A DNA stretch of 64,000 nt from Amycolatopsis iheyensis (GTDB lineage: Bacteria; Actinomycetota; Actinomycetes; Mycobacteriales; Pseudonocardiaceae), in NCBI RefSeq assembly GCF_024703995.1, contig NZ_JAMXQV010000007.1:124001-188000 (forward strand). Reading direction: 5' to 3'. Within the stretch, counting starts at the first letter, position 1. Each line of letters starts with the position of its first letter. A program made the position numbers and the translations under genes. The notes under the pieces are model-generated. The model worked only from the letters and a program-made list of their open reading frames with translations. It did not search any database and was not told the DNA's origin. Shown here piece after piece: positions 59,842 to 64,000 of the stretch.

Positions 59842-60693
59842 ATGTCCGAAACGGTGGCCGAGGCGTTCGAAGCCCAGCGCGACCGGCTGCGCGCGGTGGC
59901 CCACCGCGTGCTCGGCTCGCACTCCGACGCCGAGGACGTGGTCCAGGAGGCCTGGCTGCGGCTGTCCCGCCAGGACGCTGCGACGATCGACAACCTCGAC
60001 GGCTGGCTGACGACGGTGGTCGGCCGCATCAGCCTCGACGTCCTGCGTGCCCGCCGCGCCCGGCCCGAGGCGCCGTACGACGAGGTCGTCGTGACAGTGG
60101 CGGAGGGTCCGGAGGAGGACGTCGCGCTGGCGGATTCGGTCGGGCTCGCGCTGCTGGTGGTCCTGGAGTCGCTCGGGCCGGGCGAGCGGCTGGCGTTCGT
60201 GCTGCACGATCTGTTCGCGGTGCCGTTCGAGGAGATCGCCCGCATCCTCGGCAAGTCGACGGCGGCGGCCAAGATGCTGGCCAGCCGCGCCCGCCGCAAG
60301 GTGCGGACCCCACCGGCCAGTTTGTCGTCAGGGCGTTCGCAGCGCGAGGTGGTCCAGGCGTTCCTGACGGCGGCCCGCGACGGCGACTTCGAGGAGCTGC
60401 TGCGCGTCCTCGACCCGGAGGTCCGCCTGACGGTGGACACCCCGGACGGCGTGGTGGTGGTCCTGGGCGCGACGAACGTGGCAGCGGGAGCCCGCTTCGG
60501 CGCGGCGTCGGCCGGCCGGAAGGTACTGGTCGGCGGCTTGCCGGGGGTGGTGGCGTGGCGCCCGGACGGGTCACCGCTGTCGGTGGTGGCGTTCACGGTG
60601 GTCGACGGGCGGATCGCGCGGATCGCCGCGGTGGCCGACCCGGTGAAGCTGGCGTCGATGGCTCTGCCGGAGCCGCCCGGCGGGAGCCGCTGA
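59842..60693 (+). CDS. ECF41/SigJ-type RNA polymerase sigma factor with SnoaL-like C-terminus
   Basis: The 283-residue protein has sigma region 2 (LRAVAHRVLGSHSDAEDVVQ EAWLRL), region 4 (LGPGERLAFVLHDLFAVPFE EIARILGKSTAAAKMLASRA) and a SnoaL-like domain from about residue 170 (ARDGDFEELLRVLDPEVRLT). The C-terminus has ADPVKL, a variant of the NPDKL motif of ECF41 factors, whose C-terminal domain replaces an anti-sigma factor. GAGGAAGG precedes the ATG. It probably controls itself and the divergent AhpD-like gene. Confidence 0.9.
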   Translation: MSETVAEAFEAQRDRLRAVAHRVLGSHSDAEDVVQEAWLRLSRQDAATIDNLDGWLTTVVGRISLDVLRARRARPEAPYDEVVVTVAEGPEEDVALADSVGLALLVVLESLGPGERLAFVLHDLFAVPFEEIARILGKSTAAAKMLASRARRKVRTPPASLSSGRSQREVVQAFLTAARDGDFEELLRVLDPEVRLTVDTPDGVVVVLGATNVAAGARFGAASAGRKVLVGGLPGVVAWRPDGSPLSVVAFTVVDGRIARIAAVADPVKLASMALPEPPGGSR

Positions 60694-60752
60694 GCCCCCG
60701 GAACTGTCGGTGGCTCCCGATAAGCTGGAGACCGGGGGCCGGAGGCATGCAC

Positions 60753-61223
60753 ATGAACCAACCACTGCTGTTCCTCGACGTCGACGGCCCCCTGATCCCC
60801 TTCGGCGGCGGCAAGCACGAAACCTTCACCACCGCCGACCTAGGAAACCCGCTACTGAGCCGGGTCGACCCGAGCCTCGGCCCACTGCTGCTGGCCCTCG
60901 GCTGCGACCTCGTCTGGGCCACCACGTGGTTCGAGGAGGCCAACGAGTGCGTCGCCCCGCTGCTGGGCCTGCCGCCGCTCCCCGTGCTCGACTTTCCCGA
61001 CGAGCCCACGCCACCCAGGCGGCACTGGAAGACACACCGCATCGTCGAGCGGGCGGCCGGCCGCCCCTTCGTCTGGATCGACGACGAGACGACCGCCGCC
61101 GATCGCTCCTGGGTCGCCGCGCACCACCCGGGGCCGGCGCTGCTCCACACCGTCACGGCGAGCGAAGGACTCACCGCCGCCGACCTGGCCACCATCGCCG
61201 CCTGGCGCGCCACAGTTGCGTAA
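60753..61223 (+). CDS. HAD-like hydrolase domain protein
   Basis: The 156-residue protein has LLFLDVDGPLIPFG (HAD motif I, nucleophile and acid Asp), VWATTWFEEAN (motif II Thr) and FVWIDDET (motif IV Asp pair). It resembles the small actinobacterial HAD proteins of unknown substrate. GGAGG lies seven bases before ATG 60753. A small GTTGCG/CGCAAC hairpin (61215-61231) overlaps the stop. Confidence 0.8.
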   Translation: MNQPLLFLDVDGPLIPFGGGKHETFTTADLGNPLLSRVDPSLGPLLLALGCDLVWATTWFEEANECVAPLLGLPPLPVLDFPDEPTPPRRHWKTHRIVERAAGRPFVWIDDETTAADRSWVAAHHPGPALLHTVTASEGLTAADLATIAAWRATVA

Positions 61224-61335
61224 ACCGCAACAGGTTGCGCAGGAATCACCGACTCTCACTCATGCGGATGTCGCCATCCGTGCGTGATCCGTGATTAGCT
61301 GCGGGCAGAACCAGCAAGCCGGAAGGTGGATTCGC

Positions 61336-62433
61336 ATGCCGTACGAGGTTCAGGGGGTCGTTTCGCGGGCCAAGGGTGAGCCGGTCTCGCTGGAGACCGT
61401 GGTCGTCCCTGATCCCGGGCCCGGCGAGGCCGTCGTGAACGTGCAGGCCTGCGGGGTCTGCCACACCGACCTCCACTACCGCGAAGGCGGGATCAACGAC
61501 GAGTTCCCGTTCCTGCTCGGCCACGAGGCCGCGGGCGTCGTCGAGGCGGTCGGCGAGGGCGTCACCGACCTCGAGCCGGGCGACTACGTCATCCTCAACT
61601 GGCGCGCGGTCTGCGGCACCTGCCGGGCCTGCAAGCGCGGCAAGCCGTGGTACTGCTTCTCGACGTTCAACGCCGCCCAGCCGATGACGCTCGCCGACGG
61701 CACCAAGCTCTCGCCCGCGCTCGGCGTCGGCGCGTTCCTCGAGAAGACGCTCGTCCACAGCGGACAGTGCACGAAGGTGAACCGCGAGGCCGAACCCGCG
61801 GTCGCCGGGCTGCTCGGCTGCGGGGTGATGGCCGGGCTCGGCGCGGCGATCAACACCGGCGCCGTCACCCGTGGCGACTCGGTCGCGGTCATCGGCTGCG
61901 GTGGCGTCGGCGACGCCGCCATCGCGGGCGCGAAGCTGGCCGGCGCGACCACGATCGTCGCGATCGACATGGACGACCGGAAGCTCGAGTGGGCCAAGGA
62001 CTTCGGCGCCACGCACACCCTCAACAGCAAGGGGCTCAGCGAAGAAGCCGTCGTCGAGGCCATGCAGGACGCCACGAACAGCTTCGGTCCCGACGTCGTG
62101 ATCGACGCCGTCGGCCGCCCGGAAACCTGGCGGCAGGCCTTCTACGGCCGCGACCTGGCCGGCACGGTCGTGCTGGTCGGCGTCCCGACACCGGAGATGC
62201 GCCTGAACGACCTGCCGCTGATCGACTTCTTCTCGCGCGGTGGCTCGCTGAAGTCGTCCTGGTACGGCGACTGCCTGCCGAGCCGGGACTTCCCGATGCT
62301 CGTGGACCTGTACCTGCAGGGCCGGCTGCCGCTCGACAAGTTCGTCACCGAGCGGATCGGCGTCGACGGCGTCGAGCAGGCCTTCGAGCGCATGCACCAC
62401 GGTGACGTCCTGCGCAGCGTGGTGACGTTCTGA
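61336..62433 (+). CDS. S-(hydroxymethyl)mycothiol dehydrogenase
   Basis: The 365-residue zinc alcohol dehydrogenase has [15 protein letters not shown] and GHEAAG (catalytic zinc), [15 protein letters not shown] (structural zinc) and [20 protein letters not shown] (NAD site). The stretch [20 protein letters not shown] and the overall pattern match the mycothiol-dependent formaldehyde dehydrogenases of actinobacteria. It oxidises the formaldehyde-mycothiol adduct. GGAAGGTGG lies upstream. The stop overlaps the probable CTG start of the next gene. Confidence 0.88.
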   Translation: MPYEVQGVVSRAKGEPVSLETVVVPDPGPGEAVVNVQACGVCHTDLHYREGGINDEFPFLLGHEAAGVVEAVGEGVTDLEPGDYVILNWRAVCGTCRACKRGKPWYCFSTFNAAQPMTLADGTKLSPALGVGAFLEKTLVHSGQCTKVNREAEPAVAGLLGCGVMAGLGAAINTGAVTRGDSVAVIGCGGVGDAAIAGAKLAGATTIVAIDMDDRKLEWAKDFGATHTLNSKGLSEEAVVEAMQDATNSFGPDVVIDAVGRPETWRQAFYGRDLAGTVVLVGVPTPEMRLNDLPLIDFFSRGGSLKSSWYGDCLPSRDFPMLVDLYLQGRLPLDKFVTERIGVDGVEQAFERMHHGDVLRSVVTF

Positions 62434-63062
62434 GCCTCTTCGCCGACGCGGACTACCCGGCCGACCCCTACCCGGGGACCCGGCCGGGTTTCTCCTTCGT
62501 CCACGAAAACGGCGTCGGCCGGCCGCTGGACACCGCGCCCGATGGCTGGCGGGATCGGCAGGCCGTGCTGGCCTACGGCTCGAACGCGAACCCGTCGAAG
62601 ATCAGCTGGATGCGTGCCGAACTCGGGCTCGAAGGCCCGGTCGTCGTGGCGCACGCGCGCTGCGACGGCCTCGCCGCGGTGTGGGCGTCCGGCCTGCGGT
62701 TCCGCGACGGCCAGCGCCCGGCGACGCTCACCGCGTTGCCGGGCGTCGAGGAGCACGCCGTCTGGTTCGTGACGCCGGACCAGCTCGCGGTGCTGGACGT
62801 CTGCGAGGGCCGCGGCAACCGCTACCACCTGGTGCGGCTGACCGGCCCGGACATCACGCTCGAAGACGGCGGCAAGGTGACCGACGTGCTCGCCTACATC
62901 GGCGCGGTGCCGATCCGGTACCCGCTGCTGGTCGACGGCAAGCCGGTGCGCACCGCCGACGTCCCGCAGGCGCAGGCCGTGGAACTGCGGGGCGTGCCCG
63001 CCGACGGCCCGGGTGTCGCCTGCGAGGTCGTCGAGCCGCCGGACGGGCGCACTTTTCCCTAA
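62430..63062 (+). CDS. Gamma-glutamylcyclotransferase-like protein, probable CTG start
   Basis: The conserved core begins [12 protein letters not shown], the glycine-rich phosphate-loop-like motif of the GGCT fold, and continues [20 protein letters not shown] and [13 protein letters not shown]. The frame is open upstream and reads [33 protein letters not shown], which looks protein-like. The only start that includes it is CTG 62430, overlapping the stop of the dehydrogenase (CTGA); GTG 62565 would cut into the fold. The function is unknown; mycothiol metabolism is possible from context. Confidence 0.7.
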   Translation: MSLFADADYPADPYPGTRPGFSFVHENGVGRPLDTAPDGWRDRQAVLAYGSNANPSKISWMRAELGLEGPVVVAHARCDGLAAVWASGLRFRDGQRPATLTALPGVEEHAVWFVTPDQLAVLDVCEGRGNRYHLVRLTGPDITLEDGGKVTDVLAYIGAVPIRYPLLVDGKPVRTADVPQAQAVELRGVPADGPGVACEVVEPPDGRTFP

Positions 63063-64000
63063 ACCAGTTTGCCGGGGTTGAGGATGCCGGTCGGGTCGAC
63101 CGCGGACTTGGCCGCACGCAACACTTCCACGCCCAGCTTGCCGATCTCCGCCTGGAGGTAGGGCGCGTGGTCGACGCCGACGGCGTGGTGGTGCGAGATC
63201 GTGCCGAGCCCGCTGATCGCTTCGCACGCCGCGGCTTTCGCGCGCTGCCACTGGCCGACCGGGTCGGCCTCGTCGCGAGCGGTCAGGACGGTGAAGTACA
63301 GCGACGCGCCCGTTTCGTAGGCGTGCGAGATGTGGCACATGACGATCGCGCGGCCCAGTGACGCCGTCAGCGCCGCCCGGACGTCGTCGCGTAGTTCGTC
63401 CACAGTGGACCAATAGGTCGCCGTCTCCAGCGTCTCGACGCAGATGCCGTTGTCCATCAGGGCATCTCGCTGCCGTGGCCCGGCGAACCGGCCGTGCCGC
63501 CACGACTCGCCGAGTGCCTTGCCGACGCGCACCGCGCCCAGCGCCTTGAGCCGGCGGGTGGTTTCGCGGCGGCGCAGTGCCACGTCGTGCGCGGTGCCTT
63601 CCCAGCCGACGATGAGGAAACACGGCCGCCGCACGCCGCGGGCGGCGAGGTAGCGGCGCAGCGCCGCCGTCTTGAAGCTCGCGTTCAGCGCCAGTGAGAC
63701 CTCGGTTTCGTCCACATCGGACAACCGGGTGATATCGGCGAGCGCGTGGTTCTGCGCGAGGTCGCGCACCGCTTCGGCGCCGGCCGCCCAGCCCGGCAGC
63801 GCGTACCCCTCGTACCGCTTGACCGGCGGGGCCGGCCGCACCCGCAGGGAGACCTCGGTGATCACGCCGAGCGCGCCCTCGCTCCCGACCGCGAGCTGCC
63901 GCAGGTCCGGCCCGGCCGCGGACGCCGGCGCCACGCCGAGCTTCCACTCGCCGCGCGGCGTCGCCAGCCGCACGCCGGTGACCATGTCTTCGAACCGCCC
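63059..64000 (-). CDS. FAD-binding oxidase, alkyl-DHAP-synthase/glycolate-oxidase type (5' end outside window)
   Basis: The visible 314 residues hold the end of the FAD domain (DLRQLAVGSEGALGVITEVS LRVRP) and the C-terminal substrate domain, ending HHHAVGVDHAPYLQAEIG and [15 protein letters not shown], as in alkyldihydroxyacetone-phosphate synthase relatives common in actinomycetes. The HHHAVG histidines are the active-site residues of that group. It is convergent with, and overlaps by four bases, the GGCT-like gene. Confidence 0.85.
   Translation of the reverse strand, partial: GRFEDMVTGVRLATPRGEWKLGVAPASAAGPDLRQLAVGSEGALGVITEVSLRVRPAPPVKRYEGYALPGWAAGAEAVRDLAQNHALADITRLSDVDETEVSLALNASFKTAALRRYLAARGVRRPCFLIVGWEGTAHDVALRRRETTRRLKALGAVRVGKALGESWRHGRFAGPRQRDALMDNGICVETLETATYWSTVDELRDDVRAALTASLGRAIVMCHISHAYETGASLYFTVLTARDEADPVGQWQRAKAAACEAISGLGTISHHHAVGVDHAPYLQAEIGKLGVEVLRAAKSAVDPTGILNPGKLV

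Overview
The window is GC-rich, densely packed chromosomal DNA from an actinomycete. Several genes are actinobacterial hallmarks: an S-(hydroxymethyl)mycothiol dehydrogenase, an actinobacterial integration host factor (mIHF), two probable F420-dependent oxidoreductases, a sugar ABC transporter lacking its own ATPase, and many GTG/TTG or apparently leaderless starts. The style resembles Pseudonocardiales such as Amycolatopsis, but that is an inference. I see no tRNA, rRNA, CRISPR array, transposase or phage gene. Both ends cut through FAD-oxidase genes. Layout, 0-6.2 kb: housekeeping and unassigned genes (acyltransferase, deazaflavin oxidoreductase with a divergent MarR regulator, a very small P450-like protein, an acetyltransferase, a PaaX regulator). 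6.2-10.2 kb: RidA, a flavin monooxygenase/Old-Yellow-Enzyme fusion of the 2-aminobenzoyl-CoA or salicylyl-CoA type, and a coupled acyl-CoA dehydrogenase, which looks like an aromatic acyl-CoA catabolic unit. A second acyl-CoA unit lies at 40.3-44.9 kb (amidohydrolase, enoyl-CoA hydratase, acyl-CoA ligase, TetR). The centre of interest is 11-27 kb. A leftward operon encodes a family-5 solute-binding lipoprotein, a complete oligopeptide/oligosaccharide-type ABC transporter and a GH1 beta-glucosidase. Two ROK regulators sit between it and a rightward cluster of four secreted glycoside hydrolases: GH16 beta-1,3-glucanase, GH75 chitosanase, GH30 glucanase and GH18 chitinase. Each hydrolase carries a nearly identical ricin-type carbohydrate-binding domain (CBM13). 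Together the enzymes cover the main polymers of a fungal cell wall, and the ABC system plus beta-glucosidase could import and finish the beta-linked fragments. I read this as a fungal-wall feeding (mycolytic) locus. 27-32.4 kb: a GntR regulator and a five-gene 5-oxoproline operon (MFS transporter, DUF1445 protein, PxpA, PxpB, PxpC). 32.4-40.3 kb: assorted oxidoreductases, an ArsR-like regulator with divergent membrane proteins, AlkB, a frameshifted alcohol dehydrogenase, a DtxR-family regulator, an acetyltransferase and a TfoX-like protein. 45-51 kb: acyl-CoA dehydrogenase, Sfp-type phosphopantetheinyl transferase, isochorismate synthase, mIHF and a fatty-acyl-CoA ligase. 51-64 kb: a sugar ABC importer without ATPase, a TetR repressor with tetO-like operators, a Tat-exported phosphoesterase, a C39-like peptidase, an ECF41-type sigma factor facing its carboxymuconolactone-decarboxylase partner, the mycothiol-dependent formaldehyde dehydrogenase and a gamma-glutamylcyclotransferase-like protein. 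Two genome-level patterns stand out. First, intergenic regions reuse a small set of long, nearly perfect hairpins. Second, pairs of GC-rich hairpins of similar build also lie in frame inside four coding regions (ROK regulator, GH18 chitinase leader, ABC ATPase N-terminus, acyl-CoA ligase).
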